Source: Cymbidium sinense (Eukaryota; Streptophyta; Magnoliopsida; Asparagales; Orchidaceae). Taken from it: DNA of 64,000 nucleotides. The translations under genes and the position numbers were made by a program. The stretch lies in assembly GCA_021442155.1 (NCBI GenBank), contig JAKCPB010001447.1:91180-155179 (forward strand), given 5' to 3'. This document shows positions 21,211 through 31,699 of the stretch, piece after piece. The notes under the pieces are model-generated. The model made no database searches. It was not told the origin of the DNA and saw only the letters and a program-made list of their open reading frames with translations. Every line of letters starts with the position of its first letter. Within the stretch, counting starts at the first letter, position 1.

Positions 21211-23100
21211 ATTAGCTCTTAGGGTTTAAGTTTATTTTTTAATTTATTTAGCTACTTTATGTTTAGGTTTAGGATTTGGGGTTTAGGGTTTATGGTTTAG
21301 GTTTAGGGTTTAGGGTTTAGGGTTTAGGGTTTAAGTGTAGGCTTAAGGTTTAGGGTTTAGGATTTTAGGGTTTATAATTTAGGGTCTAAGGTCTAGGATT
21401 TAGGGTTTATGATTTAGAGTTTAGAGTTTATGGTATAGGGTTTAGGGACTTTTAGGGTTTAGGGTTGAGAGTTTATGGTTAATTTTTGGGTCTAGGGTTT
21501 AGGTTTTTTTTTTTAAATTAAGTAAATCGATAGGTTTAGGTTTATTTAGTTTACTTAGTTTATTTTTTATATATTTTAGTTTATTTTCTTTTTTATTTTA
21601 TTTAGGTTTATTTATTTTTTATTTAGTTTTATTTATTTATTTTAGTTTTATTTATGTTAGTAGGTTTTATTTTACTTATTTTAGGTTTAGGTTTAGATGT
21701 AGGTTTTTTTAGTTGCATTTTATTTTTATTTTATTTTTTAGGTTTAGGTTTTTAGATTTTTAGGGTTTATGGTTTAGGGCTTAGGATTTAGGATTTAGGG
21801 TTTAGGTTTTAGGATTTTAAGGTTTACAATTTTAGGGTATAAGTTTTAGGTTTTAGTGTTTAGGTTTTAAGGTTTAGGGTTTTTAGGCTTTTTAGGGTTT
21901 AGGGTTTTGGGTTTTGGGTTTTGGGTTTTAGGTTTGGGGTTTTGGGTTTTAGGGTTTACGGTTTAGTGTTTAGGATTTATGGTTTAGGGCTTTAGGTTAA
22001 GGGTTTGGGGTTTTTGGTTTAGGGATAGTTTTAGGATTTAGGTTTTAGGGTTTGGGTTATTTTAAAAATTTTTCTTTTTAGGGTTATGAGTTTAGGGTTT
22101 AGGTTTTAGGTTTTAGTTTATGTTTATTTTTAAATAAAGTAAACTATTAGGTTTAGGTTTTTTTTAGTTTATTTAGTTTCTTTTTATTTATTTTAATTTA
22201 TTTTATTTCTTTTTCATTTTTGTTTATTTTTTTATTAATATTTAGTTTATTTTCTTTATTTTAGGTTTATTTATTTTAGTTTATGTTTTTTATTTTAGTT
22301 TATTTTTTAGGTTTAGGTTTAGGTTTATTTTATTTTTTTAGTTAAGTTTTATTTTTATTTTTTTCTTTAGGTTTATATTTTATTTTTTTATTTTTAGGTT
22401 TAAGTTTAGATTTTTATTCTATTTTTTTTAGGTTTAGGTTTTAAGTTATTATTTTAAGTTCATTATTAGGTTTTATTTTTCAATTTAGGTTTAGGTTTAT
22501 TTTTAGTTTATTTTATTTTATTTAGTTTAGGGTTTAGGTTTAGGTTTAGGTTTATTTATTTTAGTTTAGTTTATTTTAGTTTAGTTTTAGGTTTATTTTA
22601 TTTTGTTTATTTTTTGGTTTAGGTTATATTTTTTATTTATTTATAGGTTTATTTTTGGTTTAGGTTTTTATTTAATTTTTATTTTATTTTATTTTGATTT
22701 TTCATTTAGTTTTTATTTTAGTTAGGTTTTTTATTTTTTGGTTTATTTTATTTTTTAGTTTAGTTTTGGTTTTTATTTATTTTATTTTAGTTTAATTTTA
22801 TTTTTTATTTTATTTTATTTTTAGGTTTAGGTTTTTTTTATTTTATTTTTAAATTTTATTTAGTTTAGGTTTAGGTTTTTAGGTTTCTAGGGTTTAAGGG
22901 TTTAGGGTTTAGGGGTTTAGGGTTTAGGGTTTGTGGTTTTGGGTTGTAGGTTTTAGGATTTAAGGTTTAGGGTTTTGGGTTAGGGTATTTTTTATTATTA
23001 TTATTTTTATTTTTAGGGTTTAGGGTTTAAAGTTTAGGTTTTAGGTTTAGAGTTCAAGTTTTAGGTTAGGGTTTAGGGTTTTTAGTTTTTCTTTTTAACT
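21211..23100 (+). repeat. TTTAGGG tracts and two T-rich blocks
   Basis: Telomere-like 21,211-21,510, spacer motif (AATTAAGTAAATCGATAGG, about 21,516-21,534), short T-rich 21,540-21,750, telomere-like 21,750-22,125, second spacer (AATAAAGTAAACTATTAGG) near 22,134-22,152, T-rich 22,155-22,880, telomere-like 22,880-23,090. This is the array that the LINE interrupted. No gene is visible. Confidence 0.88.
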
Positions 23101-23572
23101 GAGAACAAATTTAGATTTAATATTTCTTCTTTTCGATTTAAACAACCTAGTAACACACTAGGTTTTCTAAGACACAAGCGATGACATAGATCAAGAATGA
23201 GCATGAATAAAAAAAATCAAAATTCCTAGATAACTACAATCATCTCTACTATAAAGACACCGTTCCATAAGTGACAGATCGGATTGGTCATTCTTCAATT
23301 TCTTTAGTTCCCATTAGAACCACCCCGACCTCTCGAGTAGTGGGATCAACCATCATATCCCCGATCTCTCCCTCGGCCACCACCACAGTTGTAACCTCCA
23401 TCGCTCCTCCCACCTCCATAACCACGACTGCCCCGACCTCCACCTCCAAATCAACCAGCACCTCCATATCCCCACCCTTTGATGATCGCAACCTCCGCCT
23501 TCACCTCCATGACCAGATTTGGATTGACCCTAGTTGACCATGATGTTCCTGCCATCAAGGTTATGCCCATTC
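23101..23572 (-). pseudogene. GRP 3'-exon module, copy 7
   Basis: Nearly full-length module. The RRM end reads NGHNLDGRNIMVN, a TAG (for Gln), then GQSKSG. The Gly-rich region is recognisable, and the tail has a TAA where the family has Trp. The frames at 23,271-23,537 on both strands are shadows of this Gly-rich DNA. The junction is the standard CCCATTC/TTAGGG. Pseudogene fragment without start or RNP motifs. Confidence 0.83.
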
Positions 23573-24130
23573 TTAGGGTTTAGGTTTATTTTTTAATTAA
23601 TTTAGTTACTTTAGGTTTATGTTTAGGGTTTGGGATTTAAAGTTTAGGGTTTAGGGTTTTAGTGTTTATGCTTATAGGGTTTAGGGTTTAGGGTTTAGGG
23701 TTAGGGTTTACGATTTAGGGTTTACGATTTAGGTTTTAGTATTTTTTAGGGTTTAGGGTTTAGGGTTATAGGTTGTAGGTTGTATGTTTAGTGTTGTAGG
23801 TTTAGGTTTAGGGTTTAATGGTTAGTTTTAGGATTAGGTTTTAGTTTATGTTATTATTTTATTTTGTTTTAGCTTATTTATTTATTTTTAGGTTTTATTT
23901 AATTTAGGTCTAGGTTTTTAGCTTTTAGGATTTATTATTTAGGATAAGTATAGGGTTTAGGGTAGGGTTTGGGGTTTAGGGTTTAGGATTTAGGGTTTAG
24001 AGTTTTAGGATTTAATGTTTAAGGTTAAGGGTTTAAGGTTTTTAGGGTTTAGGGTTTAGGTTTTAGCACTTAAGTTTTAGGTTTAGGGCTCAGGTTTTAG
24101 TTTAGGGTTTTTGGTCTTTATTTTTTTAAA
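23573..24130 (+). repeat. TTTAGGG tract without a full T-rich block
   Basis: Only about 560 bases of mostly telomere-like words separate GRP copies 7 and 8, the shortest spacing in the window apart from 10,551-11,235. The spacer motif and most of the T-rich block are missing, suggesting a deletion between modules. Confidence 0.85.
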
Positions 24131-24424
24131 ACATAGAACAAATTCAGACTCAACTTTTCTTTATTTCAATTTCATCAACCAAGTAACACACCATGTTTTC
24201 TAAGACTCAAATGATGTCATAGATAAAAAATGAGATCGCATTCACCAAGAACTCAGATCCCCATCGTCCTCCCTTCCTTATCCTGCTCACCACCTCCATA
24301 TCTAGTAGCACCACCAAATTCCCCACCACCACTGCGTAATCGCCACCACCCCCTTCACCTCCACCACCAGATCTAGACTGAGCCTGGTTGACATCATGTT
24401 CCTATCATCAAGGATCTACCCATT
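24131..24424 (-). pseudogene. GRP 3'-exon module, copy 8 (type B, shortened)
   Basis: First of the shortened type B modules: the 3' UTR jumps from ATGAGATCGCAT directly to CACC/AGATCC Gly-rich codons, losing about 240 bases that include the C-terminal tail and stop. The RRM end reads NG, stop, ILDDRN and is then frameshifted. The junction CCCATTC/TTAGGG is kept. It sits outside the regular higher-order array, so the type B deletion is older than that array. Confidence 0.75.
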
Positions 24425-26933
24425 CTTAGGGTTTAAGTTTACTAGGTTTTAGGGTTTAAGTTTATTTTTTTAATTTATTTAGTTACTTCAGGTTTATGTT
24501 TAGGGTTTGAAGTTTAGGGTTAAGGGTTTAGGGTTTAGGATTTAGGGTTTAAGATTTTTTTTAATTAAGTAAACCAGTAGGTTTAGGTTTATTTAACATA
24601 TTTAGTTTATTTTTATTTATTTTAGTTTACTTTATTTTTTATTTTTATTTAGGTTTATTATTTTTATTTAGTTTAGTTTATTTATTTTAGGTTTATTTAT
24701 TTTAGTTTAGGTTTTTTATTTTAGTTTATTTTTTAGGTTTAGGTTTAGGTTCAGGTTTATTTTTTAGTCGAGTTTTATTTTTATTTTATTATTTAAGTTT
24801 AGGCATAGGTTTTTATTTTATTTTTTTAGGCTTAGGTTTTAGATTTTTATTTTTGGTTTATTTTTAGGTTTTATTTTTTAATTTAGGTTTAAGCTTATTT
24901 TCAGTTTATTCTATTTTATTTAGTTTAGGTTTAGGTTTAGTTTATTTTAAGTTTAGGTTTAGGTTTATTTATTTTAGTTTAATTTATTTTACTTTAGGTT
25001 TAAGTTTATTTTATTTTATTTTATTTTATTTTAATTTTAAGTTTATGCTTTTTTTGTTTTGGTTTTTTTAGTTTAGGGTTTAGGTTTTATTTTTTATTTC
25101 ATTTTAGGTTTATTTTTTAGGTTTAGGTTTTTATTAAGCTTTTATTTTATTTTATTTTTGGTTTCTTTTATTTTTATTTTATTTAGGCCTTTTATTCTTA
25201 GGTTTATTTATTTTTTAGTTTAGTTTAGGTTTTTATTTATTTTATTTTAGTTTAATTTTATTTTTTATTTTATTTTATTTTTAGGTTTAGGTTTAAGTTT
25301 TAACTTAGATTTTTTTTAAATTTTTTTATTTTTTTATGTTTAGGTTTTTTTAGTTATTTTATTTTTAGGTTTCATTTAGTTTAGGTTTATGTTTTTAGCT
25401 TTTTAAGGTTTAGGGATTAGGCTTTAAGATTTTAGGTTTAGGGTTTAGGTTTAGGGTTAGGGTTTAGGGTTTAGGGTTTAGAATTTAGTGTTTAGGCTTA
25501 AGGGTTATCGTAGCTTTTAGGGTTAGTTTAGGGTTTAGGGTTTAGGCTTTAAGGTTTAGGATTTAAGGTTTAGGGTTTTTGGGGTTTATGGTTTAGGGTT
25601 TATGGTTTAGGTTTTAGGGTTTAAGGTTTTATTAGTTTAAGAGAGTTTAAGTTTAGGTTTAGTTTTAGGGTTTATCTTGATGGTTTAAGGTTAGGGTTAG
25701 GCTTAGGTTTAGGGTTTAAGTTTAGGGTTTGGGTTTAGGTTTAGGGATAGGTTTAGGGTTAGTTTAGGGTTTATGGTTTAGGGTTTAGGTTTAGGGTTTA
25801 GCTTAGGTAGTGTTTAATGTTTATTTTTAAAAAATTAAAAAGAGTTTATGATTATTTAGTTTATTTATTTATTTATTTTAGTTTATTTTGATTTTTACTT
25901 TTATTTAGGTTTAGTTTTTTTTTTTATTTAGTAAAGTATATATATTTTAAGTTTATTTATTTTAGTTTTGGTTTTTAATTTTAGTTAATTTTTTTTTAGT
26001 TTTGGTTTAGGTTTAATTTTATTTTTTTGTTTAGTTTTATTTTTATTTTATTTTTTAAGTTTATGTTCTATTTTTTTATTTTTAGGTTTAGGTATACTTT
26101 TTTATTTTATTTTTTATTTTAAGGTTTTAGGTATTTATTTTATGTATATTTTGAGGGTTTGTTTAGTTTAGGTTTAGGTTTAGATTATTTTTTTTAGGTT
26201 TAGGTTTATTTTATTTTATTTATTTTAATTTTATTTTAGGTTTGTTTTTTTTTTCATTTAGGGTTTAGGTTTTATTTTTTTATTTCTTTTTAGGTTTATT
26301 TTAGGTTTATTTTTTTTAGTTTAGGTTTTTTTTAGTTTTATTTTATTTTATTTTAGGTTTATTTATTTTATTTTAAGTTTAGTTTTATTTTATTTAAGTT
26401 TTTTATTCATATGTTTATTTTATTTTTTTTAGTTTAGTTTAGGTTTCTATTTTTTTATTTTAGATTTTTTTATTTTTATTTTATTTTATTTTTAGGTTTA
26501 GGTTTAATTTTTAGGTAGGTTTAGGTTTAAGTTTTAGTTTATGTTTTTTTAATTTTATTTTATTATTTTATTTTAGTTTAGGTTTTATTTATTTATTTTA
26601 TTTTTAGGTTTTATTTAGTTTAGGTTTAGGTTTTTAGCTTTTTAGGGTTTACATTTTAGGGTTTAGGGTTTAAGGTTAGTTTAAGGTTTTGTGTTAAGGG
26701 TTTGTGGTTTTGGGTTTTGTGTTTTGGGTTTAGGGCTTAGGATTTAGGGTTTAGGGTTTAGATTTTAGGGTTGAGAGTTTAGGGTTTAAGGTTTTAGTGT
26801 TTAGGGTTTAGGGATTAGAGTTTAGGGTTTTTGGTTTAGGGTTTTCAGGGTTTGGTGTTTAGGGTTTAGGGTTTAGGTTTTAGGTTTTGGATTTAGGTTT
26901 TAGTTTTCGGGTTTAGGGTTTTTAGTTTTTTTT
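24425..26933 (+). repeat. TTTAGGG tracts, two T-rich blocks, start of higher-order array
   Basis: Telomere-like 24,425-24,555, spacer (TTAATTAAGTAAACCAGTAGG, about 24,561-24,580), T-rich 24,590-25,400, telomere-like 25,400-25,830, T-rich 25,850-26,640 with a short TA run at 25,937-25,946, telomere-like 26,640-26,930. From about 25,490 the order of words matches 29,590-31,400, so this is the first, edge unit of the higher-order array. No gene is visible. Confidence 0.88.
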
Positions 26934-27227
26934 AATAAAGAATAAATTAAGATTAACATTTCTTCTTTTTGATTTCATCAACTAAGTAACACAACAAGTT
27001 TAGCAAGACACAAGTGATGACATAGATCAAAAATGAGCACAAATATCCACCACTGATCCCCACCACTGCGCTCCTCCCATGTTCATAATGACCCTTTGCT
27101 CACCACCTCCATGTCCTGACACCTTTAAATCCCCACCACCACTTGATAACCACCGCCTTCCCTCCATTCCATACTTGAATGAGCCTGGTAGATTAGGATA
27201 TTCCTGTCGTGAAGGTTTTGCCCATTC
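26934..27227 (-). pseudogene. GRP 3'-exon module, copy 9 (type B)
   Basis: The RRM end reads NGQNLHDRNILIYQAHS, the type B variant of NGQNLDGRNITVNQAQS. A Gly-rich part follows and then, after the type B deletion, the 3' UTR. It keeps the ancestral CCCATTC/TTAGGG junction while the later type B copies have CCCATTG, so it represents an earlier branch at the edge of the higher-order array. Confidence 0.8.
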
Positions 27228-28887
27228 TTAGGGTTTTGGTTTAGGTTTAGGATTATTAGCTTTGAAGGTTTAGGTTTCTTTTTTAAGTTATTTAGTTACT
27301 TTAGGTTTAGGTTTATGGTTTGGGGTTTAGAGTTTAGGGTTTAATGTTAGGGTTAGAGTTTAGGGTTTAGAGTTTAGGGTTTAGGGTTTTAGGATTTATT
27401 CTCTTAGGGTTTAGTGTTTAGTTTAAGGCTTAGGGTTTATGCTTTAGGGTTTAGGGTTTAGAATTTAGTGTTTAAGGTTTTTTTCTTTAAATTAAGTAAA
27501 CCGGTAGGTTTAGGTTTATATAGTATATTTAGTTTATTTTTTATTTATTTTAGTCTACTTTATTTTTCTAAGTTTTGTTTTTTATTTTTATTTAGTTTAG
27601 TTTATTTATTTTAGTTTAGGTTTTTCATTTTAGTTTATTTTTTAGGTTTACATTTAGGTTTAGGTTTATTTTTTAGTTGAGTTTTATTTTTATTTTATTT
27701 TTGTGGTTTAGGTTTAGGTTTAAGTTTAGGTTTATGTTTATTTTATTTTGTTTATTTTATTTTTATTTTAGGTTTAGGTTTTTTTTTTCATTTAGGGTTT
27801 AGGTTTTATTTTTTTATTTCTTTTTAGGTTTTATATTTAGGTTTATTTTTTAGGTTTAGGTTTTTATTTAGTTTTTATTTTATTTTATTTTATTTTAGGT
27901 TTGTTTATTTTTATTTTATTTTAGGTTTATTTATTATAATTTTAAGTTTAGTTTTTATTTTATTTAGGTTTTTTATTATTAGGTTTATTTTATTTTATAA
28001 TTTAGTTTAGGTTTTTATTTATTTTATTATAAATTTTTTTATTTTACATTTTGGTTTAGGTTTTACTTTAGATTTTTATTTATTTAGTTTTATTTTTTAG
28101 GTTTAGGTTGTTTTATTTATTTTATTTTTAGGTTTTATTTAGTTTAAGTTTAGGTTTTTATGTTTTTAGGGCTTATGGTTGAGGGTTTAGTTTTTAGGGT
28201 TTAGGGTTTAGGGTTTAGGGTTTAGGGTGTAGTGTTTTAGGGTATAGGGTTTTAAGGTTTTGGGTTTAGGGTTAGGTTTAGAGTTTAGGTTAAAGTTTAG
28301 TGTTTAAGTTTAAGGTTTAGTGTTTTAGGGTTATAGTTTAGGTTTAGGGTTTAGGTTAGAGGTTTAAGTTAGTTTAACAGTGGTTTAGGGTTTAGACTTT
28401 AGGGTTTAAGGTTTTAGGTTTAGGTTTAGGGTTTATAGGTTTAAGTTTAGGTTTAAGTTTATGGTTTAGATTTTTTAAACTTTAGGGTTTAGGTTTAAAA
28501 CTTTAAGGTTTAGGGTTTGAGGTTTAAGTTTAGGGTTTAGGGTTTAGGTTAGTTTAGAGTTTATAGTTTATGTTTTAGGGTTTAAGGTTTTATAGGGTTT
28601 AAAGTTTAAAGTTGTGTGTTTAGGGTTGTATGTTTAGGCTTTAGGGTTTAGGTTTTTTTTTAAAAAAAAAATTTAGTAAACCAGTAGGTTATCTTTTATT
28701 TAGTTTATTTTTTTATTATTTTATTTTATTTTATTATAAATTTTTATTTAGGATCATTTTTTATTTTTATTTAGTTTAGTTTATTTATTTTAGGTTAATT
28801 TATTTTAGTTTATTTTTTAGGTTTAGGTTTAAGTTTATGTTTATTTTTTTATTTAGTTTTTTTTTTGTTAGGGTTTAGGGTTTATGC
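27228..28887 (+). repeat. TTTAGGG tracts and two T-rich blocks (second truncated)
   Basis: Telomere-like 27,228-27,480, spacer AATTAAGTAAACCGGTAGG (27,490-27,508, the clearest example), T-rich 27,510-28,160, telomere-like 28,160-28,650, spacer ending CCAGTAGG (about 28,665-28,688), then a T-rich block cut off at about 28,870. By comparison with 33,735-34,840, roughly 1 kb is missing at 28,870-28,888. Confidence 0.87.
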
Positions 28888-29322
28888 TAAATTTCATCAA
28901 CTAAGTAACACACCAAGTTTTGTAAGACATAAGCGATGACATGGATAAAATATGAGCATGCTTAAAGCAAATAAATACCCTAGATAACTAGAATCGTCTC
29001 TACTATAAAGACCAATTCCATAAGCAGTAGATCGGATCGACCGTTCTTTAGTTTCTCTAGTTCCCATCAGAACCACCCTGGCCTCCCTAGTAGCGGATCC
29101 ACCATCATATCCCTCTCTCCCCTACCACCACCATTGTAACCTCCGTCGCTCCTCGCACCTCCATAACCACTACTGCTCCAACCACCACCACTATACCCAC
29201 CAACACCTCTAAATCCCCCATAAGCACTGCAATAACCATTGCCTCCACCGTCGCCTTTTCCCCTAGATCTAGACTGAACCTGATTGATGGTGATGTTCCT
29301 GTAGTCAAGGTTCTGCCCATTC
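28888..29322 (-). pseudogene. GRP 3'-exon module, copy 10 (type A, long open frame)
   Basis: The RRM end reads NGQNLDYRNITINQVQSRS and the same frame stays open through the Gly-rich part (GNGYCSAYGGFRGVGG, then SGGGWSSSGYGGARSDGGYN) until near the tail, where it shifts and stops. It has no Met start, no RNP1/RNP2, and lacks the usual first part of the 3' UTR because a deletion joins it to the T-rich block at 28,888. The first repeat after the junction is TTAGAG, shared by later type A copies. The minus-strand frame beginning MGRTLTTG is a different frame of the same DNA and is not a gene. Confidence 0.82.
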
Positions 29323-31419
29323 TTAGAGTTTAGTTTTAGGTTTAATTTTATTAGGTATTATTATTTTGGTTTATTTTTTAATTTATTTAGTTACTTTAAG
29401 TTTAGTTTTAGGGTTTGGTATTTATGGTTTAAGGTTTAGGGTTTTAGGGTTTATGTTTTTTGGGTTTAGGGTTTAGGGTTTTGGTTTAGGGTTTAGGGAT
29501 TAGGGTTTTTTAGGGTTTAGGGTTAACAGTTTTGTGTTTAGGGTTGTAGGTTTAGGGTTTAGGGTTTAGGGTTTAGGATTTTGGATTTATGGTTTAGGCT
29601 TTAGGGTTAGCATAGCGTTTAGGGTTAGTTTAGGGTTAGGGTTTATGCTTTAAGGTTTAGGCTTTAAGGTTTAGGGTTTTTGGGGTTTATGGTTTAGGGT
29701 TTATGGTTAGGTTTTAGGGTTTAGTTTTATAGTTTTGATTTAAGTTGATTTAAGTTTAGATTGAGTTTTAGGGTTTATCTTGTTTAAGTTTAAAATTAGG
29801 GTTAGCTTAGGGTTTTAGGGTTTAGGTTTAGGTTTAGAGTTTAAGGTTTAGATTTAGGTTATAGGTTTGGATGGATTTAGGTTTAAGTGTGGGGTTTAGG
29901 TTTATTTAGGTTCAGTTTAATGTTTAGGTTTTAGGTTTATACTTTAGTTTCTTTAAGGTTTAGGTTTGGTTTATAGTTTAATTTATGGTTGGGTTTTAGG
30001 GTTTAAGGTTTTTTAGTTTCTGATTTAAGGTTAGTTTAGAGTTTAGGATTAGGGTTTAGGGTTTATCTTGGTTTAAGGTTTAGGTTAGGGTTAGGGTTTA
30101 GGGTTTAGGGTTTAGGGTTTGGGGTTTAGGGTTTAGGATTTAGGGTTATAGGTTTAGGATTAGTTTTAGGGTTTAGGGTGTAGGGTTTAGGGTTTAGGGT
30201 TTAGCATTTAGGGTTCAGAGTTTAATGTTTAGAGTTTTTTTTTAAAAAAAATTAAGTAAACCGATAGGTTTATGTTTATTATTTAATTTTTTATTTATTT
30301 TATTTTTTATTTTATTTTACTTTTATTTAGGTTTATTTTTTATTTCTATTTAGTATAGTATATATATATATATATATTTTAAGTTTATTTATTTTAGTTT
30401 AGGTTTTAATTTTAGTTTAGTTTTTTTTTTGGGTTTGGTTTAGGTTTATGTTTATTTTTTAGTTTAGTTTTATTTTATTTTATTTTTAAGTTTATGTTAT
30501 ATTTTTTTTATTTTTTAGGTTTAGGTTTAGTTTTTTATTTTAAGGTTTTAGGTTTTTATTTTATGTATATTTTGAGGGTTTTTTTTAGTCTAGGTTTAGG
30601 TATATTTTTAGTTTATTTTATTTTATTTAGTTTAGTGTTTAGGTTTAGGTTATTTTTTTTAGGTTTAGGTTTTATTTATTTTTTTTAGTTTATTTAAGCT
30701 TAGGTTTAGATTTATTTTATTTTATTTATTTTAGTGTTATTTTAGGTTTATGTTTTTTTTTTTCATTTAGGGTTTAGGTTTTATTTTTTTATTTCTTTTG
30801 AGGTTTTATTTTTAGGTTTATTTTTTTATTTTAGGTTTTATTTAGTTTTATTTTATTTTATTTTAGGTTTATTTATTTTTATTTTAAGTTTAGTTTTATT
30901 TTATTTAGGTTTTTATTCATATGTTTTTTTATTTTTTTTAGTTTAGTTTTGGTTTTATTTTTTTATTTTAGGTTTTTTATTTTTTATTTTATTTTATTTT
31001 AGATTTAGGTTTAAGTAGGTTTAGGTTTAATTTTAGTTTATGTTTTTTAAGTTTATTTTATTATTTTAATTTAGTTTAGGTTTATTTATTTATTTTATTT
31101 TATGTTTTATTTAGTTTAGGTTTAGGTTTTAGCTTTTTAGGGTTTACAGTTTAGGGTTTAGGGTTTAAGGTTAGTTTAGGGTTTTGGGTTTAGGGTTTGT
31201 GGTTTTGGGTTTTGTGTTTTGGGTTTAGGGCTTAGGGTTTAGGGTTTAGGGTTTAGGTTTTAGGGTTGAGAGTTTAGGGTTTAAGGTTTTAGTGTTTAGG
31301 GTTTAGGGTTTAGAGTTTAGGGTTTTGGTTTAGGGTATTGAGGTTTGGGTTTAGGGTTTAGGGTTTAGGTTTTGATTTTGGATTAGGTTTTAGTTTTTTG
31401 GGTTTAGGGTTTTGGTTTT
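29323..31419 (+). repeat. TTTAGGG tracts, T-rich block with (TA)n
   Basis: Telomere-like 29,323-30,235 with a local near-duplication (the word block at 29,590-29,900 recurs in decayed form at 29,930-30,230), including a run of clean heptamers at 30,074-30,133. Spacer AATTAAGTAAACCGATAGG is at about 30,250-30,268, T-rich 30,270-31,130, telomere-like 31,140-31,419. No gene is visible. Confidence 0.87.
30359..30378 (+). repeat. (TA)n microsatellite, unit 1
   Basis: About ten TA dinucleotides inside the T-rich block, between TTTCTATTTAGTATAG and TTTTAAGTTTATTTATTTTAG. The same flanks surround the TA runs of the following units, so it marks the higher-order period. Confidence 0.9.
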
Positions 31420-31699
31420 AATAAAGAACAAATTAAGATTCAACATTTCCTCTTTTGATTTCATCAACCAAGTAACACCAAGTTTAACAAGACATAAGTG
31501 ATGACATAGATTAAAATGAGCACATATATCCCAACACCTCTAGATCCTCCACCCTGCTCCTCTCGTGTCCATAATGACCTAATGTCGACCACCACCTCCA
31601 TGTCCAAGCACCTTTAAATCCCCACTGCCTTAGCCTTCCCCTCCACCCTACATCTTGAATGAGCACAGTAGATTAGGATGTTCCTACTGTCGCCCATTG
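31420..31699 (-). pseudogene. GRP 3'-exon module, copy 11 (type B)
   Basis: Type B module with the shared deletion of about 240 bases. The junction reads CCCATTG/TTAGGG, the variant shared by copies 11, 13, 15, 17 and 19. Many small deletions against copy 13 (for example TCCTACTGTCGCCC for TCCTACCGTCAAGGTTCTGCCC) break the frame. Confidence 0.77.

Noticed and set aside
30359..30378. The TA run as a promoter TATA element
   Set aside because: It recurs with the satellite period in a T-rich block with no gene downstream and is better described as a microsatellite.
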